Shown piece after piece: positions 22,066 to 30,566 of a stretch of 64,000 nt of DNA (positions are counted from its first letter, which is position 1; each line of letters opens with the position of its first letter). The notes under the pieces are model-generated. The model was given only the letters and a program-made list of their open reading frames with translations, did no database searches and was not told the origin of the DNA. Source of the DNA: Burkholderiales bacterium (GTDB lineage Bacteria > Pseudomonadota > Gammaproteobacteria > Burkholderiales > Casimicrobiaceae); NCBI GenBank assembly GCA_020853025.1, contig JADYZP010000004.1, positions 92,553 through 156,552 on the forward strand, written 5' to 3'. The position numbers and the translations under genes were made by a program.

Positions 22066-23019
22066 ATGGATAACCTGACCGCCATGGCCGTATTCGCAAA
22101 GGTAGTGGAGCAGAAAAGTCTTTCCGGTGCCGCGCGAGAGCTTGGTCTGTCGAAGTCGAGCGTCAGCAAGTTGGTGGCGCGGCTGGAGAAATCCCTTGGC
22201 GCCAGATTGTTGAATCGCACGACGCGTCAAATGAGCCCCACCGAGGCCGGCGCGGCATTCTACGATCACTGCGCGCGCATTGTCGAAGCCATGGAAGAGG
22301 CCAAGCTTGCCGTGAGTCGATTGCATTCGGAACCGCGCGGCGTGCTCAAGATCAGCGCCTCGGTCGCCTTTGGCACCCTGCATGTCGCGCCGCTGCTCGG
22401 CGACTTTCTGTCACGTTTTCCGGAAGTCAAGATCGACATGACGATCAACGACCGCTTTGTCGACCTGGCCGACGAGGGCTACGACGTGGCCATACGCATT
22501 GCCAAGGATCCTGGCCTCAACATCGTCGCGCGCAAGCTGGCGCCCATTCATCGCAGGATTTGCGGCGCTGCCGAGTATTTCGCGCGCCGCGGTGTGCCGC
22601 AAAAGGCCGCGGATCTCGCAGACCACAACTGTCTCACGTATACCTATATGCATCCAAAAGACCTTTGGCGCCTGCGAGGGCCCGAAGGGGCCCTTTCAGT
22701 GCCCGTGTCGGGCAATCTGAGGCTCAACGACGACGAAGCCTTGTCGCAGGCAGTATTGGGAGGGTTGGGCATTGCCATCCTGCCCACGTTCATTGTCGGC
22801 CGCGACCTGCAGGCGGGTCGATTGCGTACCGCATTGTCGGATTACACCCTCCCCGAACAGGATGTCTACGCGGTCTACCTTCCCACCCGCCATCTATCCG
22901 CCAAGGTCAGGGCATTCATCGACTTTCTCCTCGAGCGCTTCGGCCCGGAGCCCTATTGGGATCGATTCGACGTTGCGGCCGGACAGCAGGCGGATATTTC
23001 GCCTGCAGCAAAGCCGTGA
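22066..23019 (+). CDS. LysR family transcriptional regulator
   Basis: A 317-residue LysR-type regulator. The winged helix-turn-helix is at residues 1-60 (DNLTAMAVFAKVVEQKSLSGAARELGLSKSSVSKLVARLE), followed by a linker helix and the periplasmic-binding-like effector domain from about residue 90. It resembles the subgroup acting on aromatic or stress-related targets, but the ligand is not readable. ATG 22066 aligns with the family N-terminus. It is divergent from rnk copy 1 across about 250 bp and precedes the stress cluster, so either could be its target. Confidence 0.92.
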   Translation: MDNLTAMAVFAKVVEQKSLSGAARELGLSKSSVSKLVARLEKSLGARLLNRTTRQMSPTEAGAAFYDHCARIVEAMEEAKLAVSRLHSEPRGVLKISASVAFGTLHVAPLLGDFLSRFPEVKIDMTINDRFVDLADEGYDVAIRIAKDPGLNIVARKLAPIHRRICGAAEYFARRGVPQKAADLADHNCLTYTYMHPKDLWRLRGPEGALSVPVSGNLRLNDDEALSQAVLGGLGIAILPTFIVGRDLQAGRLRTALSDYTLPEQDVYAVYLPTRHLSAKVRAFIDFLLERFGPEPYWDRFDVAAGQQADISPAAKP

Positions 23020-23113
23020 GCGCCGCCGACGCGGATGCAGTCGGCAGAAGATAGACGCGGCTTCCGCCTGAACTGTGCACATGCGGATCGGAGTCATCGT
23101 GTCCGCGCAGAAA

Positions 23114-23147
23114 CAGTGTTGTTCGGTGGTCGCGGCTTATCAAAGGC
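23114..23147 (+). promoter_or_regulatory. Conserved upstream element of rnk copy 2
   Basis: A 34-bp block starting CAGTGTT, then TTCGG, and ending CTTATCAAAGGC, 75 bp before the rnk-like gene at 23223. A second copy with the same spacing lies at 27484-27517 before rnk copy 3. Identical spacing of the three matching parts indicates a shared promoter or activator site. Confidence 0.6.
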
Positions 23148-23222
23148 GACCGCGGCCCCCATCATCCATGTAGCTGGTCATGGGATTCACGTCGAGTCCC
23201 TGCTGCGCCGTGGAGGCCTATC

Positions 23223-23666
23223 ATGCAGAACCATCACCACTTGTTCCTGACCGAGGGGGATTTCGTGCGCGTCATGGCGTTGCAGCCGCATCCGTCGTTG
23301 CGCGCGGAACTGGAACGCGCAATCGTGGTGCCACCTGAGGCCATCCCGTCGAGCGTGGTCGCCATGAACTCGAAGCTTCGCTATCTGGACGAGGCCGCCG
23401 GCGTAAGTCGGCAGATTCAGATTGTCTATCCGGAAGACGCGAACGTCGCGCATGGAAAGATCTCGGTATTGGCTCCGGTCGGTGCGGCGCTGCTCGGGCT
23501 CGAGGTCGGCCACGCCATCGACTGGAATTTTCCGAACGGCGAGACCCGCCGGCTGCGCGTGGAGGAGGTTCTCCAACAGTTCGAAGCCGACGCGAACGAC
23601 GAGGTTCGAGAGGAGCCGCTGCCGAATTCCAGCTCTCGAACCTCCGAGCTTCACGCCGTCGTCTAG
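23223..23666 (+). CDS. Nucleoside diphosphate kinase regulator (Rnk-like), copy 2
   Basis: A 147-residue Rnk-like protein with the RNA-polymerase-binding GreA/GreB C-terminal fold: FLTEGDFVRVMALQPHPSL in the N-terminal helices, then IQIVYPEDAN, GKISVLAPVGAALLGLEVG and IDWNFPNGETRRLRVEEVL. The last about 30 residues are polar and unique. It is more similar to copy 3 (27584) than to copy 1, including almost identical DNA over the SVLAPVGAALLGL segment, and shares with copy 3 an upstream element. Likely a secondary-channel modulator of transcription under stress. Confidence 0.88.
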   Translation: MQNHHHLFLTEGDFVRVMALQPHPSLRAELERAIVVPPEAIPSSVVAMNSKLRYLDEAAGVSRQIQIVYPEDANVAHGKISVLAPVGAALLGLEVGHAIDWNFPNGETRRLRVEEVLQQFEADANDEVREEPLPNSSSRTSELHAVV

Positions 23667-23752
23667 ACCGGGTGTGGAATCCGCTTTTGCGTCGGCGCAG
23701 TGACCCTACGCGCTGCACGCAGGGATGTTCCACCGGATGCGGAGGGTAGGAT

Positions 23753-23920
23753 ATGGACACTAAACTTCTGGTTGAACGCAGGCAGGCGCTGGAGGAATGG
23801 CATTTCGTCAAGCTCAACCGCGAGATTCTCGAACTCATGTGCGCGGCAGCGCCGGGCTCGACGCAATCGAGTGCGCCGCAGGCCATCGTGGAGGAAACCG
23901 AAGATGCTCTCCCCAAGTGA
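23753..23920 (+). CDS. Small ORF, 55 residues, unknown function
   Basis: An open frame with a strong ribosome-binding site (GGAGGGTAGGAT directly before ATG) encoding a mostly helical, charged peptide: RRQALEEWHFVKLNREILELM followed by an Ala/Ser/Gln-rich tail and an acidic end (EETEDALPK). It overlaps the start of the downstream acetyltransferase gene by 17 bases, which points to translational coupling. I do not recognise a family. It may be a small partner or regulator of the acetyltransferase; this is inferred only from position. Confidence 0.55.
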   Translation: MDTKLLVERRQALEEWHFVKLNREILELMCAAAPGSTQSSAPQAIVEETEDALPK

Positions 23921-24659
23921 TACCAGGATTGCCGCTTCCGAGCACCGAGAGGTGCCGATGCTTTGCCGTCCGCCCAATCAATGTGCCTCGGGTCTTGAAA
24001 GGCACGGTGAAGTCCGCAATTCCCGGCCATCGCTCTTCGGGCTTGGCCGCATCGGCGGGCGCTCCTATCCGAGCGAGTTGACGGAGGAAATCGTGCTCGC
24101 CGGCCGGCGAGTGACGCTGCGGCCGATTCATGACCGTGACCAGGCCCGGTACGACGACTTTCTCTCCCGAGTCGAGCCTGAAGATCTTCGTTTCCGTTTC
24201 GGCAGTGCGCTGGGTGAGGTGCCCCGTTCCGAGCTCGCCCGCATGACCGATGTCGACTACGATCGCGAAATGGCGTTCGTCGCCGCGACGCAGGTAGACG
24301 GCGGGAGCTGGGAAATCGTGGGCGACGTACGCTCACATGCGGACCCCTACGGTTCCCGCTCCGAATTCTCGATCGTCGTGCGTAGCGATGTCCAGCGGCT
24401 GGGGCTGGGCCGAGCCCTGCTCAGGAAACTCATCGCCTACTGCCGGGCACGCCGCGTGCGGCTGCTGTACGGACTCGTGGCCCCCTCCAATGCCGGGATG
24501 CTCGGACTTGCGCGCGAACTCGGCTTCGAGGTCGATCACGTGCCGGGCGGCGGGACCGTGGTCGTGTCGATTGATCTGCGGCGCGACCCGAAGCCGTCGC
24601 TCGCTCAAGATCGCGCAGTCGAGGGGGAGACGGAAAGCGCTAAACTTCGCGCATCCTAG
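23904..24659 (+). CDS. GNAT acetyltransferase, Pat-type domain
   Basis: A 251-residue protein whose residues about 65-225 match the GNAT domain that forms the C-terminus of Pat-type protein-lysine acetyltransferases (TLRPIHDRDQARYDDFLSR, ELARMTDVDYDREMAFVA, VRSDVQRLGLGRALLRKLI as the acetyl-CoA loop, then SNAGMLGLARELGF). The large acyl-CoA-synthetase-like part usually fused in Pat is absent. The N-terminal 60 residues are unconserved, so the true start may be ATG 23958, which has GAGAGG upstream. Next to Usp and Rnk genes, a role in protein acetylation during stress or low oxygen is plausible. Confidence 0.8.
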   Translation: MLSPSDTRIAASEHREVPMLCRPPNQCASGLERHGEVRNSRPSLFGLGRIGGRSYPSELTEEIVLAGRRVTLRPIHDRDQARYDDFLSRVEPEDLRFRFGSALGEVPRSELARMTDVDYDREMAFVAATQVDGGSWEIVGDVRSHADPYGSRSEFSIVVRSDVQRLGLGRALLRKLIAYCRARRVRLLYGLVAPSNAGMLGLARELGFEVDHVPGGGTVVVSIDLRRDPKPSLAQDRAVEGETESAKLRAS

Positions 24660-24687
24660 TTGCTCCACCGTGCGCCGCACGATAGGC

Positions 24688-25581
24688 ATGCCCGACTACA
24701 AGACCATCCTCGCGGCCACCGACTTCTCGCGGTCGGCCGCCATTGCGGTATCGCGCGCGGCGCATCTCGCGCGCGCGGCAAACGCACGTCTCGAGCTCGT
24801 GCACGTCATGCCCCCCGAGCCAGACTCGACGAGCTGGCCGGCGTTCCGGGGCCTACTCGGATTCGATTGGAAGCGCACGAGTGTCGACGCGATGGATCAG
24901 TTGCGTCTGGCGGCGGAGCGGATAGACGCCGAGTTCGAGCTGCAGGTCGAGTCCCGGCTCATCGAGGGGAAGCCGCACCAGAAGATCGCGGCTCGTGCCA
25001 TCGAGATCGATGCGGACCTGGTCGTGGTGGGGGCGCACGGCGAGCATTTCGTGCTCGATGTGTTCACCGGCACGACAGCACATCGCGTCCAGCGTTTCTC
25101 GACGGTGCCGGTACTCGTGGTACGGCAAGCATCTCTGCATCGTTATGAACAGGTGCTGGTCGCTACCGATTTCTCGGTGGCGTCGGCGGCCGCGGCAAAG
25201 GCGGCCTTGCGCTTCTTCCCGGGCGCAATGTTTCACGTGTTGCACGCGTTCGAGGTGCCGTTCACCGGCCGTCTCGCGTCGGTCGGAGTGAACCAGACTA
25301 TAATCGACGACTATCGGCGGCAAGTCGGCGACCAGGCGCTCCGGGAACTCGAGGCCTTCGTTCGCGAAACCGGACTCGAGGGCAGTGCGGCGTCGGTTCG
25401 CGTGCAGCACGGCTATGCTCCGGCGCGAATCAGGGAGCGGGCTGCCGAGTTGGACGTCGACGTCGTCGCGCTCGGCACCCAGGGCAAGTCGTGGCTGGAA
25501 ATCGGGTTTCTCGGCAGCGTCACCGAGCACGTGGCCACGGAATCACCTGCCGACGTTCTGCTGGTCAGGCCGCCCGCCTGA
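24688..25581 (+). CDS. Universal stress protein, two UspA domains
   Basis: A 297-residue protein with tandem UspA domains (about 1-147 and 150-297). The first starts YKTILAATDFSRSA and has LVVVGAHGEHF; the second starts YEQVLVATDFSVAS and has VVALGTQGKSWLEIGFLGSVTEHV. The ATP-binding G-2X-G-9X-G(S/T) pattern is recognisable in the second domain (GTQGK...GSVTE) and degenerate in the first. Tandem Usp proteins are typical of starvation and oxygen-limitation regulons. It lies 28 bp after the acetyltransferase and 76 bp before the antiporter. Confidence 0.92.
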   Translation: MPDYKTILAATDFSRSAAIAVSRAAHLARAANARLELVHVMPPEPDSTSWPAFRGLLGFDWKRTSVDAMDQLRLAAERIDAEFELQVESRLIEGKPHQKIAARAIEIDADLVVVGAHGEHFVLDVFTGTTAHRVQRFSTVPVLVVRQASLHRYEQVLVATDFSVASAAAAKAALRFFPGAMFHVLHAFEVPFTGRLASVGVNQTIIDDYRRQVGDQALRELEAFVRETGLEGSAASVRVQHGYAPARIRERAAELDVDVVALGTQGKSWLEIGFLGSVTEHVATESPADVLLVRPPA

Positions 25582-25657
25582 GTCTTTCCGGCCGCGCGCG
25601 ACTGCGCCACGGCTGCTTTCGATCTTCACATCCGTAAAGCTCGGCCGCGCCACGCCC

Positions 25658-27403
25658 TTGGAAACCCTGAACCAGTTCCTGCTGATCGGTGCGACGGTGA
25701 TGTTCGCCGGCATTTTTTTCGCCGCGTTCTCGTCGCGACTGGGCATTCCCTTTCTGCTCGTCTTCCTCGTCGTCGGCATGCTCGCGGGCGAGGACGGGCC
25801 TGGCGGGATCGTTTTCGATGACTATCGTTTGAGCTTTCTGGTCGCGAACCTGGCGCTCGCCATCATCCTGCTCGATGGGGGTCTGCGAACGCGGCTCACG
25901 TCGTTCAAGGCCGCCCTCAGGCCGTCTCTCGCACTCGCCACGGTCGGTGTGGTCGCCACCGCGGTCCTGACGGGACTCTTTGCAGCGTGGGTGCTCGACG
26001 TGAACTGGCGGTTCGGGTTGCTGCTCGGGGCGATTGTGGGATCGACCGACGCAGCGGCGGTGTTCGCGCTCCTGCGCGCCAGCGGAACGAGGCTCAACGA
26101 CCGCGTCGCCACGACCCTGGAGATCGAGTCGGGGATCAACGACCCGATGGCGGTGTTCCTGACGGTCACGATGATCGAACTCGTTTCCCGGGGCGGCGAA
26201 CTGCTGGTCGCCGATATGGCGTGGTCGCTCGCGGTCCAATTCAGCATCGGCGCCATAGCGGGCATCGCGCTCGGATACCTGTTGAGCGAGGTGCTGCGGC
26301 ACGTACGGGTCGGCGGCGGTCTGCAGGCGCTGCTCCTGAGCTCGGGTGGGGTTGCGATCTTCGGCATCACCAATCTCGTCGGCGGGAGCGGCTTTCTTGC
26401 CGTATATCTCGTCGGCCTGGTCATAGGCAACCGTCGCCAGCGCACCAGCGAGGACGTGCTGCGCGCAATGGACGGCATGGCGTGGCTCGCGCAGTCGAGC
26501 ATGTTCCTTCTGCTCGGCCTGCTTGTCGCGCCAGGCGATATCGTGGAAGTCGCCTGGCTGGCGCTCGCCGTCTCGGCCTTCCTCATGTTCGTGGCCCGGC
26601 CTGCCGCCGTCTGCGCGATCCTGCTGCCGCTCGGCTTTGCGTGGCGCGAGGTTGGCTTCATCGCCTGGATGGGACTGCGAGGTGCCGTCCCGATCGTACT
26701 CGGAATGTTTCCGCTGATGGCGGGGCTCGAAGGCGCGGGTCTCCTGTTCAACGTGGCCTTCGTCGTCGTGCTCACGTCGCTGTTGTTCCAGGGCGTCTCG
26801 ATCGGTCCGACTGCACGGTTGTTCCGGGTCGCATTGCCGACTCGCGCCGAACCACTGGCCCGGTCCTATCTGGAAGGAAGCGCCGATCCGCCTCTCGAGC
26901 TGGCGCAATTCCGGCTGGAACCGGAAGCCGCTCTGGAGGGGGGCGACGCAGGGTCGGTCGAATTGCCGGCACCTGCCCGGCTGCTAAGTGTGCTGCGTGA
27001 TGGACAGGCATACGACATCGAGACCGCCGGCGCGCTTCGTGCCGGCGATGTCGTGACCCTCGTCGCACCCGAGGCTCAGGTCGACCGTATTGCCGGATGG
27101 TTTTCCCGTGCAGCACGTGCCGCGGTGCCACGCGTGCGCAAGACGCATGGCGAATTCGTGCTCGACGGCTCGGCCGAACTCGACGAAATCGTCGCCCACT
27201 ATGGTGGCGCTCCACTCGATCCAGCGCTGCACGGGCGGACCCTCGACGAGGTCATCCGCAGCCGGTTGCCGCTCGGACCCGTCGAGGGTGACGCAGTGGA
27301 GGTCGCGGGTCTGCGCTTCACCGTGCGCACGGTCAGCGGCTCGCGGATCGTCCAGGCGGCAATCGCTCTGCCTGGCGCTCGGCGAGGGCCTGAGCGGCGT
27401 TGA
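25658..27403 (+). CDS. Potassium/proton antiporter, NhaP2/CvrA type
   Basis: A 581-residue CPA1 antiporter with about 12 transmembrane helices (residues 1-395), including the ion-path segment GAIVGSTDAAAVFALLR and RVATTLEIESGINDPMAVFLT. A cytoplasmic RCK_C/TrkA-C-like domain (about 400-490) and a CorC/HlyC-type C-terminal domain follow, the arrangement of E. coli NhaP2 (578 residues), which exports K+ in exchange for protons. The start is TTG 25658, in frame and matching the family N-terminus; an ATG 42 bases further in would cut the first helix. Likely role: K+ and pH homeostasis under stress. Confidence 0.9.
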   Translation: METLNQFLLIGATVMFAGIFFAAFSSRLGIPFLLVFLVVGMLAGEDGPGGIVFDDYRLSFLVANLALAIILLDGGLRTRLTSFKAALRPSLALATVGVVATAVLTGLFAAWVLDVNWRFGLLLGAIVGSTDAAAVFALLRASGTRLNDRVATTLEIESGINDPMAVFLTVTMIELVSRGGELLVADMAWSLAVQFSIGAIAGIALGYLLSEVLRHVRVGGGLQALLLSSGGVAIFGITNLVGGSGFLAVYLVGLVIGNRRQRTSEDVLRAMDGMAWLAQSSMFLLLGLLVAPGDIVEVAWLALAVSAFLMFVARPAAVCAILLPLGFAWREVGFIAWMGLRGAVPIVLGMFPLMAGLEGAGLLFNVAFVVVLTSLLFQGVSIGPTARLFRVALPTRAEPLARSYLEGSADPPLELAQFRLEPEAALEGGDAGSVELPAPARLLSVLRDGQAYDIETAGALRAGDVVTLVAPEAQVDRIAGWFSRAARAAVPRVRKTHGEFVLDGSAELDEIVAHYGGAPLDPALHGRTLDEVIRSRLPLGPVEGDAVEVAGLRFTVRTVSGSRIVQAAIALPGARRGPERR

Positions 27404-27483
27404 AGTGGGAAGGAGTCGATAGCGAAGACGTGCACTGCAACTGGCGCATGACCAGGAAGTGCCGATTGTGTCCGAAGCAGCCA

Positions 27484-27517
27484 CAGTGTTTTTCGGGTGC
27501 GCGCGCTTATCAAAGGC
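27484..27517 (+). promoter_or_regulatory. Conserved upstream element of rnk copy 3
   Basis: Second copy of the 34-bp block described at 23114: CAGTGTT, TTCGG and CTTATCAAAGGC at identical spacing; 26 of 34 positions match. It lies 66 bp before the ATG at 27584, similar to the 75 bp of the first copy. Confidence 0.6.
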
Positions 27518-27583
27518 CTCGACGTCGCTTATCCTCGAGTTCAAGTGAAACATTGCTGATGCATGCCGGATTCGACCGGCGAA

Positions 27584-28024
27584 ATGGAGGCTCGAGTGCA
27601 GACCCAAGTGCTGTTCATGACCAACGATGATTTTTCGCGCCTCATGGCATTGCGACCCGATCCGCAATTGCGGAAGGAACTGGACCGCGCGACGGTCGTG
27701 TCGCGTGATGCGATCGCATCGAGTGTCGTGACCATGTATTCACAGCTTCGCTATCGGGACGAGTACTCCGGCGAATGTCTGCAGGTGCAACTCGTCTTTC
27801 CCGAAGATGCGGATGCCGATCAGGGAAAGATCTCGGTGTTGGCGCCGGTCGGTGCGGCGCTGCTCGGACTTGCCGTCGGGCAGGCGATCGATTGGGATTT
27901 CCCGGACGGACAGGTCCGGCGCCTGCGCGTGGAAGAGATCCTGTTCCAGCCTGAAACATGGCGGCGCGAGACCCGGGAATGGTGCAATCGGGCCGTCGAG
28001 GAGGTCGGCGGTTGCGCTTGGTGA
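27584..28024 (+). CDS. Nucleoside diphosphate kinase regulator (Rnk-like), copy 3
   Basis: A 146-residue Rnk-like protein, near paralogue of copy 2: FMTNDDFSRLMALRPDPQL, VQLVFPEDADA, GKISVLAPVGAALLGLAVG and IDWDFPDGQVRRLRVEEIL. An ATG at 27563 would add seven residues; I prefer 27584 because the distance to the shared upstream element then resembles that of copy 2. The C-terminal tail (from about residue 122) differs from copies 1 and 2. The next gene starts 40 bp downstream. Confidence 0.87.
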   Translation: MEARVQTQVLFMTNDDFSRLMALRPDPQLRKELDRATVVSRDAIASSVVTMYSQLRYRDEYSGECLQVQLVFPEDADADQGKISVLAPVGAALLGLAVGQAIDWDFPDGQVRRLRVEEILFQPETWRRETREWCNRAVEEVGGCAW

Positions 28025-28064
28025 CAGAATCGAGGTTCGCGATAATGCATCCCTGGACCTCGAC

Positions 28065-29774
28065 ATGCGCTATCTGGCTCTGGCCACCGACTATGACGGC
28101 ACGCTCGCCACCGACGGCGAAATGTCGGCGACCATGGCTGCGGCGATCAAGCGGCTGCGAAAGTCCGGGCGCCGGACGATACTGGTAACGGGAAGGCGGC
28201 TCGACGACCTGCTGGCGATCTGCCCGTACGTCCACCTTTTCGACTATGTCGTGGTGGAAAACGGAGCGGTCGTCTACGCGCCGCACACGCGGCGGACAAC
28301 GCTGCTCGGCGACCGACCTCCTCCGGCATTCACCGAACGACTGGCGCAGCTTGGCGTCGATCGAGTCGAAGTCGGACAGGTCATGCTTTCGACCTGGCTG
28401 CCGCATCACACGACGGTGCTCCAGGTGATCCAGGAAATGGGACTGGAACTGCTCATCGTCTTCAACAGGTCGGCGGTCATGGTTCTGCCTGCGGGTGTGA
28501 ACAAGTCGACGGGTCTCGACTACGCACTGCGACAACTCGGCCTGTCCTTCCATGAAGTGGTGGGCGTCGGCGATGCCGAGAACGACCACTCCTTTCTCCA
28601 GCGGTGCGAGTGCCCAGTGGCGGTAGCGAATGCCGTGCCGCCCATTCGACAACTCGCCGCCTTTGTGACGCAGGGCGAGGCAGAGCGAGGCGTGATCGAG
28701 TTGATCGAAGATCTGATTGCCAATGATCTGTCTGGAATGCAGTGCAGGATGCCGAAGAGCCGGATCGCGATCGCCTCGCGCGCGGACGGCGCTTCGGTCA
28801 CGATCTCGCCGTATGGCATGAATATCCTGATCGCCGGACCCTCCGCGAGCGGCAAGTCGACGATCGCTGCGGGCATCGTGGAACGTCTGATCGAGCATGC
28901 CTACCAGGTATGCATCGTCGACCCCGAGGGTGACTACGGGACGCTGCAGGAAGTGATCACGCTTGGCAGCGCACGTCATCCAGTGAGCCTGAACGAAGCG
29001 CTGTCCCTCCTCGAAGATCCGAAGGTCAATCTCAATATCAATCTGCTGGGAATAGCACTCGCCGATCGACCCGCGTATTTCGGACAGCTCCTGCCAAGCC
29101 TCAGCACCCTGCGAACCCGCACCGGCCGGCCGCATTGGATCGTGCTCGACGAAGCGCATCATCTGCTGCCTGCCGAATGGGGACACCTTCCCCAGGCGCT
29201 GCCACAGAAGCTCGGGGAGGTCGTGCTGGTGACGGTTCACCCCGACCATCTGCCGCGCGCAATCCTTGTGATGGTCGATCTGGTGATCGCGGTTGGACCA
29301 GCACCCGACACGACGTTGCGCGGTTTTGCCAGCGCCGCAGGGCACGCCTTCACCTGGCCGGATGGCCTGTCGCGGGAGGACGAACAGATTGCCTTCTGGT
29401 TCCCCGGCGGTGAGGACGCGGCGTTCCTGGCGCACGCCATTCCTCCCAGCCGCGATCGCATCCGCCATCGCCGGAAGTACGCGGAAGGCAATATGCGCTA
29501 TCGAAGTTTCTTTTTTCGTGGGCCGGGCGATCGACACAACTTGCGGGCTCAGAACCTGGCTTTGTTTTCGCAGATCGCGGAGGGCATCGACGAAGAGACC
29601 TGGCTCTATCACCTGCACCGAGGCGATTACTCGCGATGGTTTCGCGATGCCGTCAAGGACCGCTATCTCGCCGACCAGGCCGAGCGCGTCGAGCAGAGGC
29701 AAGCGCTGCTGCCCACGGAGTCCCGAAATCTCATACGCAATCTCATCGATACTCGCTACACACTGCCCGAATAG
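28065..29774 (+). CDS. HAD-IIB phosphatase fused to P-loop ATPase
   Basis: A 569-residue two-part protein. Residues about 1-225 are a HAD hydrolase of the Cof/sucrose-phosphatase type: motif I ALATDYDGTLATDG, motif II LVTGRR, and motif IV VVGVGDAENDHSFL. From about residue 245 there is a P-loop ATPase of the HerA/DUF87-like kind: Walker A GPSASGKST and Walker B WIVLDEAHHLLP, with VTVHPDHLP as a sensor-like segment. The C-terminal 90 residues (YRSFFFRGPGDRHNLRAQNL to GDYSRWFRDAVKD) form a further conserved-looking module that I cannot name. Substrate is unknown. It closes the stress cluster; start ATG 28065 matches the HAD fold start. Confidence 0.8.
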   Translation: MRYLALATDYDGTLATDGEMSATMAAAIKRLRKSGRRTILVTGRRLDDLLAICPYVHLFDYVVVENGAVVYAPHTRRTTLLGDRPPPAFTERLAQLGVDRVEVGQVMLSTWLPHHTTVLQVIQEMGLELLIVFNRSAVMVLPAGVNKSTGLDYALRQLGLSFHEVVGVGDAENDHSFLQRCECPVAVANAVPPIRQLAAFVTQGEAERGVIELIEDLIANDLSGMQCRMPKSRIAIASRADGASVTISPYGMNILIAGPSASGKSTIAAGIVERLIEHAYQVCIVDPEGDYGTLQEVITLGSARHPVSLNEALSLLEDPKVNLNINLLGIALADRPAYFGQLLPSLSTLRTRTGRPHWIVLDEAHHLLPAEWGHLPQALPQKLGEVVLVTVHPDHLPRAILVMVDLVIAVGPAPDTTLRGFASAAGHAFTWPDGLSREDEQIAFWFPGGEDAAFLAHAIPPSRDRIRHRRKYAEGNMRYRSFFFRGPGDRHNLRAQNLALFSQIAEGIDEETWLYHLHRGDYSRWFRDAVKDRYLADQAERVEQRQALLPTESRNLIRNLIDTRYTLPE

Positions 29775-29799
29775 TCGGTCGCGCAAGGAGGAGTCCCCG

Positions 29800-30100
29800 A
29801 ACGTCCGTCCAATCATAGGCGACAACTTCACGTTCGAAGGTGACAGGGTTGCCGCGGTATCGGGTGCACTGACGCTGCTCGGCAGGACGCAGCCGGTGCA
29901 ATTGATGGCGACGCGTTTCAATTGCCACGACAACTCGAGACTGAAAGCGCCCGACATGCGGCGGCGATTTCGTCGCTACCCTCCGGCGCAGCGCTTGCGG
30001 AATGTCCTTCGGTCTGCCCGGAATCCCCGACGACGTCCACATCGTGGTTCGGGCAGAAGCTCTCAGGCAGTCGCGCAAGCCTAGTCGCGGAAGTTGTTGA
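29800..30100 (+). pseudogene. Frameshifted remnant of a yceI-family gene
   Basis: In one frame 29800-29955 encodes DNFTFEGDRVAAVSGALTLLG followed by RTQPVQLMATRFNC and LKAPD, the middle of a YceI lipid-binding protein. One base later, in the next frame, 29957-30085 continues with CGGDFVATLRRSACGMSFGLPG and IPDDVHIVVRAEALRQ, the YceI C-terminus. A single extra base near 29956 separates the halves, and the usual N-terminal third with its signal peptide is missing. No start codon or ribosome-binding site suits the remnant. The second frame runs on to a stop at 30098-30100, into the 3' end of yajQ on the other strand. Confidence 0.75.
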
Positions 30101-30566
30101 ACTGCAGCGGGAAGTCATCGACGGATTTCTTCACCAGCGCGATCGCGTTCTGCAGCTCGTCGCGTTTGGCGCTGGATACACGTACGGCGTCGCCCTGGAT
30201 CGAAGCCTGCACCTTGAGCTTGCTGTCCTTCAGTGCGCGGACGATCTTCTTCGACAGTTCCTGCTCGATGCCGGTGCGTACGGTGATCGATTGCTTGACC
30301 TTGTTGCCGGAGACCTTTTCGACGTCGCCGTACTTGAGCGAGCGGATGTCCACACCTCGCCTGGTCAGCTTGCCGGTCAGGATGTCGGTGACCTGCGAGA
30401 GCTTGAAGTCGTCGTCCGCATAGAGCGTCAGCACCTTTTCCTTGTGCTCGATGCGCGCGTCCGAACCCTTGAAATCGAAGCGCGTCGACACTTCCTTGTT
30501 GGCCTGGTCGACGGCGTTGTTCACCTCGACCTGGTTGACTTCCGAAACGATATCGAATGAGGGCAT
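30081..30566 (-). CDS. yajQ: YajQ family nucleotide-binding protein
   Basis: A 161-residue UPF0234/YajQ protein. The family core is complete: [40 protein letters not shown] and [20 protein letters not shown]. Members bind nucleotides or RNA and, in Xanthomonas and Pseudomonas, cyclic di-GMP; the role here is not known. It is a single minus-strand gene divergent from argG across about 165 bp, and its 3' end touches the yceI remnant. Confidence 0.95.
   Translation of the reverse strand: MPSFDIVSEVNQVEVNNAVDQANKEVSTRFDFKGSDARIEHKEKVLTLYADDDFKLSQVTDILTGKLTRRGVDIRSLKYGDVEKVSGNKVKQSITVRTGIEQELSKKIVRALKDSKLKVQASIQGDAVRVSSAKRDELQNAIALVKKSVDDFPLQFNNFRD

Noticed and set aside
21396..30100. Integrative element carrying the stress cluster
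   Set aside because: No integrase, transposase, direct repeats or tRNA target were found; clustering of stress genes alone does not establish mobility.
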